From NCBI GenBank assembly GCA_001970955.1, contig MPUH01000074.1, positions 54,957-118,956 of the forward strand: a stretch of DNA of 64,000 nucleotides, in the 5' to 3' direction. The notes beneath the pieces were generated by a model. That model saw only the letters and a list, made by a program, of their open reading frames with translations. It was not told where the DNA came from and searched no databases. The translations under genes were made by a program, and so were the position numbers. Source of the stretch: Stentor coeruleus (taxonomy: Eukaryota; Ciliophora; Heterotrichea; Heterotrichida; Stentoridae). Positions 1-9,440 of the stretch are shown in pieces (the first letter of the stretch is position 1; each line of letters begins with the position of its first letter).

Positions 1-2
1 CT

Positions 3-740
3 TTAAGATGTTCAAGATGTAACACAGTTATTAACAAAAAAAAACCAATTGGCCTTCAATGCCTTGGAGATCAAGTTATGACAATTCAACTAGGTAAATT
101 CGCCCTTGTGTTTTCTAGACGATATTTATTATGTGGACTTCTTCTATCTTATTGTTTATATTCTCTTATATTCACATCATCAGCACATAATTTTACTATA
201 AGTGATTTGACTTGGAATGAGTTTATTGAAGATTGTAGTGCAGAGAATATTATAAAAAACAAAGAATTTGTCCAAAAAACTTTTTATTCTAAATATTATG
301 GGAAAATTGTTGCTTGGGAAGGGTATTTGATGAAAGCGCAAATTAATGAAGGATGGTTTCAAGGAGAACATGCTGCAACTTTGCTTGTAAAAATGTACCC
401 AACAGAATCGGAAATATATGCGGATTTACTTTTGACTTTAAGTCAAGATGATTTTCTAGAGACAAAAGGGGTTATTGTTACTTTGGATAGAGGGGATATG
501 TTTGGGTTTAATGCAACTTTGATGGCTGTTGGGGATGAAGAGACTATACATCACCTTCATGCACATCAGTTAAGGAAAATGGATGGGAATATTGATATAC
601 CATATGAAATGCGTAATAGGAATAGGAACTCTGCGTATAAACCAAGTGTGGAGATTTTGAGTATTGTTGATAAACCGGTTAGTGTTGATCATGACCATAT
701 ACATTTTTACAACGACACTTTTAATTCTACTATGGATTAA
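3..740 (+). CDS. Wolframin-like protein, C-terminal part (5' truncated by window edge)
   Basis: The reading frame is open from base 3, so the gene begins before the window; the first in-frame ATG is at 78 but need not be the start. The visible part has a short Cys-containing segment, one strong hydrophobic helix (about residues 15-36 counted from the ATG at 78), then a hydrophilic domain of about 180 residues that begins with the string DLTW. From memory of the family, vertebrate wolframin has the same order: its last membrane helix is followed by an ER-lumenal domain that begins DLTW and contains an OB-like fold. The length of the tail and the later block with a hydrophobic-basic pattern also fit. 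Wolframin is an ER membrane protein involved in calcium homeostasis. The match is short and made by eye; another membrane protein with a lumenal domain is possible. The tail is His/Asn-rich. Confidence 0.55.
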   Translation, partial: LRCSRCNTVINKKKPIGLQCLGDQVMTIQLGKFALVFSRRYLLCGLLLSYCLYSLIFTSSAHNFTISDLTWNEFIEDCSAENIIKNKEFVQKTFYSKYYGKIVAWEGYLMKAQINEGWFQGEHAATLLVKMYPTESEIYADLLLTLSQDDFLETKGVIVTLDRGDMFGFNATLMAVGDEETIHHLHAHQLRKMDGNIDIPYEMRNRNRNSAYKPSVEILSIVDKPVSVDHDHIHFYNDTFNSTMD

Positions 741-1532
741 TTAGATAAAATTTTACAGTTTTTTTTGGATGTCATGGTGTTTAGATAGGTTTGGATTGGG
801 ATGATAGAAAATTATGATTTATATAAGGAAGTTTGGTGGATATAGATTGGGAAGGTTTAGAATATGAGATATTGAGGTGGATTAGTAAGAAATAGTGTAA
901 TTAAGATTAATAAATTTAAGAAATATTTATCTAGAAGCAGTTTTATATGAAAATCTTATAGACTTTAGCACTGCTCATATATAACTCCAATTTTATATAT
1001 AAAAATCAATAATTTTAACCAATACCCATAATATATAAATAAAATATTCTATCCATGTCCTCATAATCTATCCAAATTTTTTTACAAAATGTTTGATTAG
1101 TAAATTGCATTTGGTTCAGCGCATTTTCCACAAACAATCATTGAAATTGAGCTTAAAAAATCACCAGTAATTAGATTTCCCTGATGCTACTGAGGTTAGC
1201 ATTTTTGAATAATTTTTTTAAGTTTTTCAGGATGTTAAGGTCTTTCCTGAGAAGGTTGTTGTTTGGTACAACTTTATTTTTATTGTGGCTTATAGGGAAC
1301 TTTATAAGAAAAAATTATGATTTTGATTTTTTTTTGAGAAATTTAGATGAAAGAATCAGGTTTTGAGTTTTTTGATGATGACAGTAGTAAGTTTTGGTAA
1401 AGTGTGATTGTTGAGGAGAGGAATGAAAATTTAAGGGATGCTAAGAAAAGTTTTTTTTGAGTCTGAAAATTTTGTTACATAAAATCATGAGATAATCTAG
1501 TTTTTTCTTCGAATTGCAAGTTATTCTTAGCA
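741..1532. other. Intergenic DNA, 792 bp, no gene seen
   Basis: AT-rich spacer. The only open frame (1184-1366, 60 codons) encodes a Phe/Leu-rich peptide typical of random translation of T-rich DNA. No RNA gene recognised. Confidence 0.6.
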
Positions 1533-2381
1533 TTGCAAATAGCCTTTAGAAATATGTATATGTTTAAAAAAAATATAATAATAATGGAAGATGAAACTAG
1601 TCAGGAGCACCCAAGGTACTTGGTTATTCCTATTAAAAATACAGTTTCTTATATAAAGTATGATGTTATTGATTCAACATTTAAACTTTACACTCATAAT
1701 TCATCACAAATATTTTATCATCATTCCAATTACATTTTTCTAACACCCAATTTATTAGGATTTTTTGGAAATCTTATTCCAGAAACAAATGAAGTCTATG
1801 TTTTAAACATTGAAGATAATACAATAACAAAACGACGACCAATGCCAATACTTTCGCCATGTTCAGGGGTTCAGAGACTAAATAATCGCTTGTATTTTTT
1901 CGGAGGAATTTCAGGTAATGCTTATCTCGGTAAATGCTTTTATTATTCAGATTTAAATCTTGAAAATTCAACTGAAATATCAGATTTGCCTGAACCCGCT
2001 CATAATATTTCATGCTACCAAAAGGAAGATTTTATTGTACTTGCTGGCTGTAATCATAGATATATATACACGTATCATCCAAAAATAGATAGATATGGAG
2101 TAATACGGATATATAATAAGCCTGGGTTTCATAAAATTTTACTGTTTCATGAAAAGAAAGAATATATTCTTTCAGTTGAAGAATTATTGATAAAGGAAGA
2201 GAATGAGGAAGAATGGTATAAATATCAGTTAAATTTCCAAAATTTTCATTTAATAACACCGGTTGTAAGGCATCAAAATTTTTATTATTTTGCAGATCAA
2301 TTTAGAAATTTTCTACGCTTTAATACTCTTACAAACAAAATAGAAAGCATAGAGCTAATTCATAGAGATATTAAAAAATAG
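1533..2381 (+). CDS. Kelch-like beta-propeller protein
   Basis: A protein of up to 282 residues. The ATG at 1584 (residue 18) is the more natural start, because the 17 residues before it look like translated leader DNA. The body consists of repeated beta-strand blocks with Tyr-Phe, Gly-Gly and Trp/Tyr positions; a clear kelch-type block is LYFFGGISG followed by a Tyr-rich strand and LPEPAH. Kelch propellers normally bind proteins and often serve as adaptors; no catalytic or BTB/F-box part is visible, so the partner is unknown. The protein is short for a complete six-blade propeller. The 3' third of this gene and its downstream flank are repeated about 647 bp downstream as a broken copy. The call rests on pattern only, and individual blades are weak. 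Confidence 0.6.
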   Translation: MQIAFRNMYMFKKNIIIMEDETSQEHPRYLVIPIKNTVSYIKYDVIDSTFKLYTHNSSQIFYHHSNYIFLTPNLLGFFGNLIPETNEVYVLNIEDNTITKRRPMPILSPCSGVQRLNNRLYFFGGISGNAYLGKCFYYSDLNLENSTEISDLPEPAHNISCYQKEDFIVLAGCNHRYIYTYHPKIDRYGVIRIYNKPGFHKILLFHEKKEYILSVEELLIKEENEEEWYKYQLNFQNFHLITPVVRHQNFYYFADQFRNFLRFNTLTNKIESIELIHRDIKK

Positions 2382-2575
2382 GCTATTATTTTCACCAAAT
2401 TAAATCGAAATAATTGCATTTTCATATTCTTGAAAGTATTTCTATTATTTTTTAAAAGTAAAGTTTCTTGATATTCAATTAATCACGATTTAGACATGTT
2501 ATTCTTAAATATTTTGATTAATTTTATGATCTTTACAGATTTAAAGTTCAATATTTTTTTAGTAACTAAATAATA
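2119..2575 (+). repeat. Segmental tandem duplication, copy 1 (kelch 3' end plus flank)
   Basis: Bases from about 2119 (cctgggtttcat...) through the kelch stop and about 190 bp of 3' flank recur from about 2766 at an offset near 647 bp. Similarity continues through non-coding DNA to the string agatttaaagttcaat, so this is a DNA-level duplication, not convergent coding. Confidence 0.85.
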
Positions 2576-2735
2576 TCTTTGAAATACTTTATCAGTTAGA
2601 TAATTTTTGATTAATTTACTAGATTAGAACCTATATTCCTTGAGAATTTGATAAATCATGCCATAGATTTTTTTTGAGAGTTTATAAAAAATATAAAGAA
2701 TTTATCTATAGATAAAGTTGAAGATTTAATATAAA

Positions 2736-2990
2736 TTGTTGTATAAATTAAAGTATCTGTATGTGAGCCTGGGCTTCATAAAAATTTTGCTGTTTCATGA
2801 AAATATAGAATATATTCTTTCGTATAAAGGGTTATTATGGAAAAGAGTGGATAAGAGAGAATGGAAAAATTCTCCATTAAATCTTGGAAATCCTCAATTA
2901 ATAACGCCGGTTGTAATACATAACGAATTTTATTATTTTTTAGATCAATATAGAGTTCTTCAACGCTTTAATACAGAGGGAAAAAAATAG
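2736..2990 (+). pseudogene. Kelch-like gene fragment (broken paralogue)
   Basis: The frame encodes about 84 residues, of which roughly the last 72 align with residues about 197-270 of the kelch protein at 1533-2381, for example GFIKILLFHE against GFHKILLFHE and LITPVVIHNEFYYF against LITPVVRHQNFYYF. There is no 5' part of the gene, and the last coding segment has indels that shift the frame and bring an early stop. The fragment is best read as a partial tandem duplicate no longer under selection. Expression as a short peptide cannot be excluded. Confidence 0.75.
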
Positions 2991-3200
2991 AAAATGTAGA
3001 GAGATATTAAAAAATAAGTTAGTGATTTCATCAAATTAAATTGAAAATAATTATATTTTCATATTCTTGAAAATATTTTCTATTGCATTTGAAAATTAAA
3101 GCTTATGGATATTTAATTAACCATGATTTAATTGTGTTATTTTTAAGCATTTGGATTAATTTTATGATTTTACAGATTTAAAGTTCAATAATTTTTAGGA
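2766..3200 (+). repeat. Segmental tandem duplication, copy 2 (decayed)
   Basis: Diverged copy of 2119-2575. The match runs through the pseudogene and its flank and ends at about 3198-3200, immediately before the CCCTAACA repeats at 3201. Confidence 0.85.
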
Positions 3201-3216
3201 CCCTAACACCCTAACA
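3201..3216 (+). repeat. Two tandem heterotrich telomere units (CCCTAACA x2)
   Basis: Bases 3201-3208 and 3209-3216 are both CCCTAACA, followed by one more A. This is the telomeric repeat known for Stentor and Blepharisma. On the + strand this orientation is that of a left chromosome end whose body lies to the right. The repeat sits exactly where homology to the kelch duplication stops and where local composition switches from G/T-rich to A/C-rich. Confidence 0.75.
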
Positions 3217-3223
3217 ATACCAC

Positions 3224-3250
3224 TTGATTACTTCCACTAATCAACTTTTT
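3224..3250 (+). other. Perfect 7-bp hairpin followed by T run
   Basis: TTGATTA, a 7-nt loop, then TAATCAA, followed directly by CTTTTT. It lies 7 bp downstream of the telomere-like repeats. It could be a Pol III-style 3' end of a small RNA or a chance inverted repeat in AT-rich DNA. Confidence 0.3.
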
Positions 3251-3778
3251 ATAAAAAATCTTCTTTACTTTATTAATAAACTATATCCATTAAAGTATGA
3301 ATAATGCAACAACAAAAACTATATCCTAAATCAAAAATAAATTTTAATCTAAAATATTTAATCAAATATTTTCACAGAGAATTTTATTTTATTAAACCTA
3401 AACCTATATATATATATTCATAACCCTTTAAAAATAATATCCTTTCACATATTTAAATCTAAATAGCCATTCTCTACATCTTCTATAAACAATTTCTCAT
3501 ATACCTAATTTAATTAAATAAACTGACACCTAAAAATGCATTATTATATAGAATTTCAACATATCCTAATCTAATAAAATCCTTTATCCCAAACTAACTT
3601 TAAGCTCCAACTTGACAATCTAAAAATACAAAACTAGCGCACTTATAAAAAACCCATACATATTTATCAATGTTATATAATAACATTCCATATTCTTTTA
3701 TTAAAAATACCAGCTTAAACGATTTCTTAAAAACTGAATTCATAAACTTCATAATCTTCTTATTTTAATATATAATTA
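3251..3778. other. Intergenic DNA, A/C-rich on + strand, no gene seen
   Basis: Upstream flank of the gene at 3779. It is strongly depleted of G on the + strand, and no open frame of note or RNA gene was recognised. Confidence 0.5.
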
Positions 3779-6745
3779 ATGGCTGTTCGGACAGTTAAAA
3801 GCATCGGCGACTTAGGGATTTCATCTTTGAACAAATCTTTCAAATCCTTTAGAGAAATCCCAGAAAAACAGTTTTTTTGCAATTTGTTCATAACAGGAAT
3901 GGAGCATTTGCTTATATACTGCAAAGGTAAAAATCTTGAATCATTTCTAGGAAATGTTCTTGCACTTATAGATTCAGGACCACTTGAAGCTACAAAAGAA
4001 CATTTTAAAGAAGTGTTTGAAGACATAGATGATTTGATACAAAAAAAACAAGTAAAAATTCTCAATTCAATGATGTATGATCTAAATTTCATAAATTTAG
4101 TCATCACATTGCAGGAAATGCTCGAAATCCCATGCAGCAAAACAAGCGAAAATGAAGCGATGTTCGAAATACAATATTACTCTGAGAAAATGAAGCTTAA
4201 TGTGATAGTTTTAACACCAAAACTTGTTGAAACTCAGTATTTAATTGAAGATGCGACAGTTAGCGTAACTTTGCTTAACAACAACGGCAATTTTTCTATA
4301 ATCTATCCATATGAATACAAACCTTCCTCTATTAAATGTGAAGCCAAAGATGAAAAAGAAGTTCCTGTAGAAGATATGCGCAAAACCAACAATCTAGAAT
4401 TTTATTATGACGACAACGATGATGATGAAACACGTTCTCTTAGCCTTCAATCAGAAAAGTATCAAAGCTTTTCAAGAACCCGATCCGTTGATTATAATAT
4501 CACGAATAGAGCCCAACAACAAGAAAATATAAGAGAATTAGAAAGAGAAAAACGTATGAGAATGAGAGCTAAAGCTTTAAAAGCCAAAAGGAAACAAGCA
4601 GCTGAGCTTAAAAAACAAGAAGAACAAAAACGTAAAGAAGATGAAGAAAGATTAGAAGCTAAGAGGAAACTTGAAGAACTCGAAAGGTTTGAGCAATTTA
4701 AAATCATACAGGAAAAAGAAATCAGAGAAAGAATAAGACTTGAAGAAGAAAACAAACAACTTCGTGAGTGGATCACTTCTGAACAAAGTAAATTTGATAA
4801 TGAAAGGACAATAAGAAAAAAACAACAAAATGAAAAACATGAGGAAATGCAAAAAATGGAAGAAATCCGCAAAGCTGCTGATGAAAAACGCCTTGAGGAA
4901 GAGAAAAAAATCGCTGAGGAACGTAGGGTTTTAGAAGAGAAAAGACTTGAAATTGAAAGAAAAGTTGCTGAAAAAAGGAGAATTGCTGAAGAAAAAAAAC
5001 TTGAGGTTGAGAAAAAAATAGCTGAAGAGAAAAGATTGGAAGAAGAAAGAAAATTGTATGAAGAAAGAATGAGAAATGAAGAAAAAAAAAGAAATGAAGA
5101 TAAGAAGTTTGAAGATGATAAAAGAATTGCTGATGAAAGGAAGTTTGCCGCAGAAAAAAGATTGGAAGATGTTAAGAAAATGATTGAGGAGAAAAGAAAA
5201 GAGGATGAGAGAAAACTTCAGGAAGAACTTAAGGCGGCTGAGGAGAAAAGGTTGGAAAATGAAAGGATTATTATGGAGAAAAAAAGGCAGTTGGAGGAAA
5301 AAAGGTTGGAAGAAGAAAGGAAAATTGCTGAGATCCAAAAACTCTTGGCAGAAAAACGTGCACAGACTGAGAAATTGAAGGAGGAACAGAAGTTAATGGA
5401 AGAAAAACGTATTCAAGAGGCTAAGAAACTTGCTGATGAAAGAAAGATGGCTGAAGAAAGGAGGATAGCTGAAGAGAAAAGATTAGCTGAGGAAAAAAAG
5501 TTGGCTGAAGAGAAAAGATTAGCTGAAGAAAAGAAAAAAACTGAACAAAAAAGATTGGCTGAAGAAAAGAAAAAAGCAGAGCAGAGGAAATTAGCTGAAG
5601 AAAGGAGATTAGCAAAAGAAAGACTCTTAGAAGAAGAAAGAAGATTAGAAGAAGAAAGAAGGCTAGAAGAGGAAAGAAGACTAGAAGAAGAAAGACGTTT
5701 AGAAGAAGAGAGATTAATAGAAGATGAAAGAAAAAGGATTGAAGAAGAAAAACGAATTGCCGAAGAAAAAAGGTTAGCAAGAAGAAGAGCTGCAAATCAA
5801 CTTAGACTAAAAGAAGAAGAAGATAGAAAGAAAAAGTTAGCAGAAGAAGAAGATAGAATTAAAGCAGAACAGGCTAGATATGCTGAAGAACGACTCTTAG
5901 AAGAACAAAGAAAGCAAGCAGAAAGGGAAAGAGTTGCTCAAGAAAGAAAAATCGCTGAAGAAAAAAGAATCGCCGAAAAAAAACTCGCAGAAGAAAAAAA
6001 AGCTGAAGAAAAACGCCTTGCTGAGCAAAAAAAAGCAGAAGAAAAAAGATTAGCTGAAGAAAAAAGAATCGCCGAAAAAAAACTGGCAGAAGAAAAAAAA
6101 GCTGAAGAAAGACGTCTCGCTGAACAAAAAAAAGCAGAAGAAAAAAGATTAGCTGAAGAAAAACGATTAGCAGAAAAAAAACTTGCAGAAGAAAAGAAAC
6201 TCGAAGAAGAAAAGAAAAAACAGGCAGAAGAAGACCAACCTCAAGATACTGAAAATACAACATATTGTGGGGGTTTATATTGTGTGAAATGTATTAAAGA
6301 TTTAAAAAAATCCAATTATTTGTTAAAATGCGATAGTTGTTGTCAGAAATTTCTTGAAGGTATTGAACTTGATGAAGAATATAAAGCAGAATCAAGTCCT
6401 CCTGTAGCTAAAATATGTTTAAGTTGTAATGCGAAAATGAGTAGAGGTGAAGAGGTTTATTGTATTTGTTGTTTTATACAAAAGAAAATAATGAATGTTA
6501 ATATTGGAGGATGTAGTAAATGTTGTAGAGTTGATAAGAATTATTGGGTTGATTCAAGTGAAGGAGTTGAAAGGTTTATGATAACATGTGTTTATTGTAA
6601 TGAAAATAGAAATAAAGATACCGTTGTTACAATCTGCACTACTTGTCAGGAAAAAATATGTTTGGTTTGTCTACGGAAGAATCCTTATATAGCACAAGGA
6701 ATTTGTTCGAATTGTCATGATCGTAGACAAATAACATTAAATTAA
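3779..6745 (+). CDS. Pseudo-otubain / giant coiled-coil / Cys-rich protein
   Basis: A 988-residue protein in three parts. Residues about 28-180 resemble the otubain (peptidase C65) fold in order and spacing: an FFCNLF helix start, an acidic EHFKEVFEDIDDLI helix, and a final strand pair LLNNNGNFSIIYP that corresponds to the family's GHYDILY block. The catalytic Cys position appears to be Phe33 and the catalytic His position Asn170, so the domain should be inactive. Residues about 245-825 form a long charged coiled coil built from EEKRLAEEKK-type heptads, with near-identical repeats at its end. Residues about 835-988 hold many CxxC pairs that could bind several zincs, resembling the distal half of a RING followed by further Zn knuckles. 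A scaffold that binds ubiquitin or a partner is plausible but inferred. Convergent with the TTLL gene, 74 bp apart. Confidence 0.7.
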   Translation: MAVRTVKSIGDLGISSLNKSFKSFREIPEKQFFCNLFITGMEHLLIYCKGKNLESFLGNVLALIDSGPLEATKEHFKEVFEDIDDLIQKKQVKILNSMMYDLNFINLVITLQEMLEIPCSKTSENEAMFEIQYYSEKMKLNVIVLTPKLVETQYLIEDATVSVTLLNNNGNFSIIYPYEYKPSSIKCEAKDEKEVPVEDMRKTNNLEFYYDDNDDDETRSLSLQSEKYQSFSRTRSVDYNITNRAQQQENIRELEREKRMRMRAKALKAKRKQAAELKKQEEQKRKEDEERLEAKRKLEELERFEQFKIIQEKEIRERIRLEEENKQLREWITSEQSKFDNERTIRKKQQNEKHEEMQKMEEIRKAADEKRLEEEKKIAEERRVLEEKRLEIERKVAEKRRIAEEKKLEVEKKIAEEKRLEEERKLYEERMRNEEKKRNEDKKFEDDKRIADERKFAAEKRLEDVKKMIEEKRKEDERKLQEELKAAEEKRLENERIIMEKKRQLEEKRLEEERKIAEIQKLLAEKRAQTEKLKEEQKLMEEKRIQEAKKLADERKMAEERRIAEEKRLAEEKKLAEEKRLAEEKKKTEQKRLAEEKKKAEQRKLAEERRLAKERLLEEERRLEEERRLEEERRLEEERRLEEERLIEDERKRIEEEKRIAEEKRLARRRAANQLRLKEEEDRKKKLAEEEDRIKAEQARYAEERLLEEQRKQAERERVAQERKIAEEKRIAEKKLAEEKKAEEKRLAEQKKAEEKRLAEEKRIAEKKLAEEKKAEERRLAEQKKAEEKRLAEEKRLAEKKLAEEKKLEEEKKKQAEEDQPQDTENTTYCGGLYCVKCIKDLKKSNYLLKCDSCCQKFLEGIELDEEYKAESSPPVAKICLSCNAKMSRGEEVYCICCFIQKKIMNVNIGGCSKCCRVDKNYWVDSSEGVERFMITCVYCNENRNKDTVVTICTTCQEKICLVCLRKNPYIAQGICSNCHDRRQITLN
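5966..6240 (+). repeat. 99-bp in-frame tandem repeats in the coiled coil
   Basis: A 99-bp unit (33 codons) beginning agaatcgccgaaaaaaaact recurs at about 5966 and 6065, with a more diverged partial third unit from about 6164. Differences between the first two units are mostly silent, pointing to recent duplication. Confidence 0.75.
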
Positions 6746-6819
6746 CAAAATGCATAATTTGATAGTTTTTTTTAAAGTAAAATTCACAAAACCATCACAA
6801 CTATTCATAAAAAAAATCA

Positions 6820-8778
6820 TTAATTTATATTAGGAACATATCCTTCAAGTGAATGGTACACAAGCTCAAACTTATTCTCAGTAATAGCCGGCATATCGTT
6901 TTTCAGAGAAAAATTATTCTGAAAAAGTGAATCAATAACCAACTGAAAAGCATTATCTAGCATCGAAGGAATAATCCTCGCTAAATGCGATGATGAAAGT
7001 TCTAAGCATGGATTCGTATTAACCTCTAACAACCAAGGTTTAAACTCTTCATCCAACAAAAAATCATACCCAAAAATCTCAAAAGTATGCGAAAACATCT
7101 TTTTCTTTATCCCCGGCACAGCACATTTAATCGTATCTTTGACAATTTTCTTAATCTTTGTCCCAACTTCTTCTATAAAATTCACAGGTCTACTATTATA
7201 ATAAATATCTAAATACTTCTGCAATTCCCCATAACTCATTTTATTACCGCTTTCATATTTCCCATAATCATCACAATGTTTTTGAACTGCATCATTTGTA
7301 AGATGAATATACAAATTGTCTATATTTTGAAGGTTAAATGATTTTGATGATGTTCTTATATATCCTTCATTATAATAATATCCTTGTATTATCCCATTAT
7401 AACATGTTATAAGAGCATAACAACGTATATCGAATTTTCTTTTATATACTAAAAATGGGTTTTCTATATATTTTTGTATTATGACAGTATGCCACATCCC
7501 TGCAATTTCTTGTTTTATTTGATCGAGTGCTGTACAAATTACTATCCCTGAGCCACGATTTGTATTTTCTCCTGGTTTTAATATCCAGATACTATTTGGT
7601 TTATTTGCTTTACTATGAAAATATTTTTCGAATTCATGATATTTAGGATCTTTGAGAGAGGTTATATGGAATGTTATCGGGACATAATCAAAAACTTGTT
7701 TATTTCTAGTCCGGCAGTAAGTGTTGAGGTTTATAAAAAGTTCTTTTTTGTTGGATAAATTGTGGTTGCCTGAGATTTTGTTATAGACTTTGAGGGTTGA
7801 TGGCTGGAAAATATAAGGTTGTATTTGTTTGAAGGAAGATGAGGAGATTATTTTATTGAAACCTAGTGGGGAAATGTCGACAATAAATCGACGGCTGTTG
7901 TTTGGACGATAGTGGTAAGTGTTAGGTTTAGGAAGGATGTCAAGGGTGTATTCTAGATTTTCACTTAAATACAATGACTGGAGTATTGAATCTTCAATCC
8001 ACTCTGTCCATACAAAATTTGCTGTATGGATTTCCCCTAATTTAACCCTACTCCATCCCATCCTACGTGACATAAGTTGTTTTATAAGCTTTGAGTTATT
8101 CCCTTTTCCAATATAATATTTAAACGACTGTACAAAATCAGGATTGTGTTGTATTTTCATACCATTACTCTTAGCCAAAATAGCATAAAAATCTCTTATA
8201 ATCACCCCTCGTTTTTTACTAAGCCATAAACGGTCTTTAATATCTTTTATACTAAGTTTTTCAAGTTTTTGGCCTTTTTTAGCATTTGCCAAACTAGTAA
8301 TTTCGAGTTTTTTCGATGATTTTTTTATTGGAATCACAGGTTTCTTCTTTAAACCACAAATATCGCTTTTTTTTATTATGAGGAAGGTCCCTTTTAAAGG
8401 GTTTTGAGGACTTGGAGCTTCAAATAATGGGTTGTTTGGCCCGAAGTAAGCTGTAGCAGCTCTGTTGTCTATTTTTTTATTAGACTGGTCTTTTGATAGA
8501 TTAGATTTTAAAATTGAAAGCCGTGAGATATGTAGAGAGCGAGGTAGTCGGGATAGTGGTGATCGGGGTCTGAAAAAAGGTAAAACACTTGTTCGGTTGA
8601 GAAGTTCTTTGCTTGATTCGTTAGAAGCTGTTTTTAATGGTTTTTTGAAAGAGCTTCGGCTTCTTGTCATGTCGAGGGAGTGCCTCAAGTTGCTGTTAGA
8701 CTCAGACTTATTACGTGAATCTTCAAGTAAATCTACTTTGTTATATTGCCTTGTAATGAGATAATTGTGTTCCAGCAT
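6820..8778 (-). CDS. Tubulin-tyrosine ligase-like (TTLL) enzyme
   Basis: 652 residues. The N-terminal 150 are basic and Ser-rich, probably disordered, and could target microtubules. The TTL/ATP-grasp core runs from about residue 230 to 630. It contains WILKPGENTNRGSGI (ATP-binding loop), KFDIRCYALIT, HLTNDAVQKH and the terminal Mg/ATP motif FGYDFLLDEEFKPWLLEVN. TTLL proteins ligate Glu, Gly or Tyr to tubulin or other proteins, and ciliates have large TTLL sets acting on cilia and cortical microtubules. The HLTN...YGKYESGNKMSYGEL block is closer to the TTL/glutamylase style than to classic TTLL3/8 glycylases, but I cannot fix the amino acid added. All key ATP-grasp residues appear intact. Confidence 0.9.
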   Translation of the reverse strand: MLEHNYLITRQYNKVDLLEDSRNKSESNSNLRHSLDMTRSRSSFKKPLKTASNESSKELLNRTSVLPFFRPRSPLSRLPRSLHISRLSILKSNLSKDQSNKKIDNRAATAYFGPNNPLFEAPSPQNPLKGTFLIIKKSDICGLKKKPVIPIKKSSKKLEITSLANAKKGQKLEKLSIKDIKDRLWLSKKRGVIIRDFYAILAKSNGMKIQHNPDFVQSFKYYIGKGNNSKLIKQLMSRRMGWSRVKLGEIHTANFVWTEWIEDSILQSLYLSENLEYTLDILPKPNTYHYRPNNSRRFIVDISPLGFNKIISSSSFKQIQPYIFQPSTLKVYNKISGNHNLSNKKELFINLNTYCRTRNKQVFDYVPITFHITSLKDPKYHEFEKYFHSKANKPNSIWILKPGENTNRGSGIVICTALDQIKQEIAGMWHTVIIQKYIENPFLVYKRKFDIRCYALITCYNGIIQGYYYNEGYIRTSSKSFNLQNIDNLYIHLTNDAVQKHCDDYGKYESGNKMSYGELQKYLDIYYNSRPVNFIEEVGTKIKKIVKDTIKCAVPGIKKKMFSHTFEIFGYDFLLDEEFKPWLLEVNTNPCLELSSSHLARIIPSMLDNAFQLVIDSLFQNNFSLKNDMPAITENKFELVYHSLEGYVPNIN

Positions 8779-9440
8779 TTTATTATTCGATAGTTTTACA
8801 GGTTTAAATTCAATATTTTTATCATTAACTTTATGGTTATTTACTTTGAATTTAATACTAGTTTTGTATCATGAAATATATGATATTTTGTATTAGATTT
8901 ATAGTATTTAATATATATCTGAGGGAGATTATTAATATATATAATTTCGATAAGTAACTTATATTATGTAGTTTATAAAATATGTTTTTTAATGATGATA
9001 TTAGTGTAAACAATAATTTTCTACAAAAATCTTATAGATAAAAAAACTGAATAGAAGTATTTTCTTTATTATTTAGCCATATTAGTTAAATGATTTTAGG
9101 AAATCAGATTTTTCTAGTGCAAAACCTTGATTTAAAGTTTACGTTATAGACATGAAGTTAGATTAACCTAATCTGATAAAATAAATAAAATTATTAGAAA
9201 TCTTCCAAACTACATAATATTATTTATAATAAAATTGTATTATAAATGAAACAAATTTGAGTATATGCAAACTCAAAATATTTAATAAAACAAATTCTAA
9301 TCTAGATTCTTAAAAAATCCATAAATTAATAAATAACATTTTACCTTATACCGAACTAAGTAATTATAAAAACTTTTCCTTAAATTTTTTATGCATTTAT
9401 TCTTTTAGCTTTTATATAAAAAATCCCCATAAGCCATACA
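8779..9440. other. Intergenic DNA, 662 bp, no gene seen
   Basis: AT-rich spacer between two minus-strand genes. Composition shifts from G/T-rich on the left to A/C-rich on the right. No RNA gene or coding remnant recognised. Confidence 0.5.

Noticed and set aside
1184-1366. 60-codon + strand open frame
   Set aside because: Phe/Leu/Arg-rich translation of T-rich DNA with no coding-like composition and no neighbour support.
4492-6263. Several long antisense frames inside the coiled-coil gene
   Set aside because: Phe/Leu/Ser-rich shadows caused by the purine-rich repeat on the coding strand.
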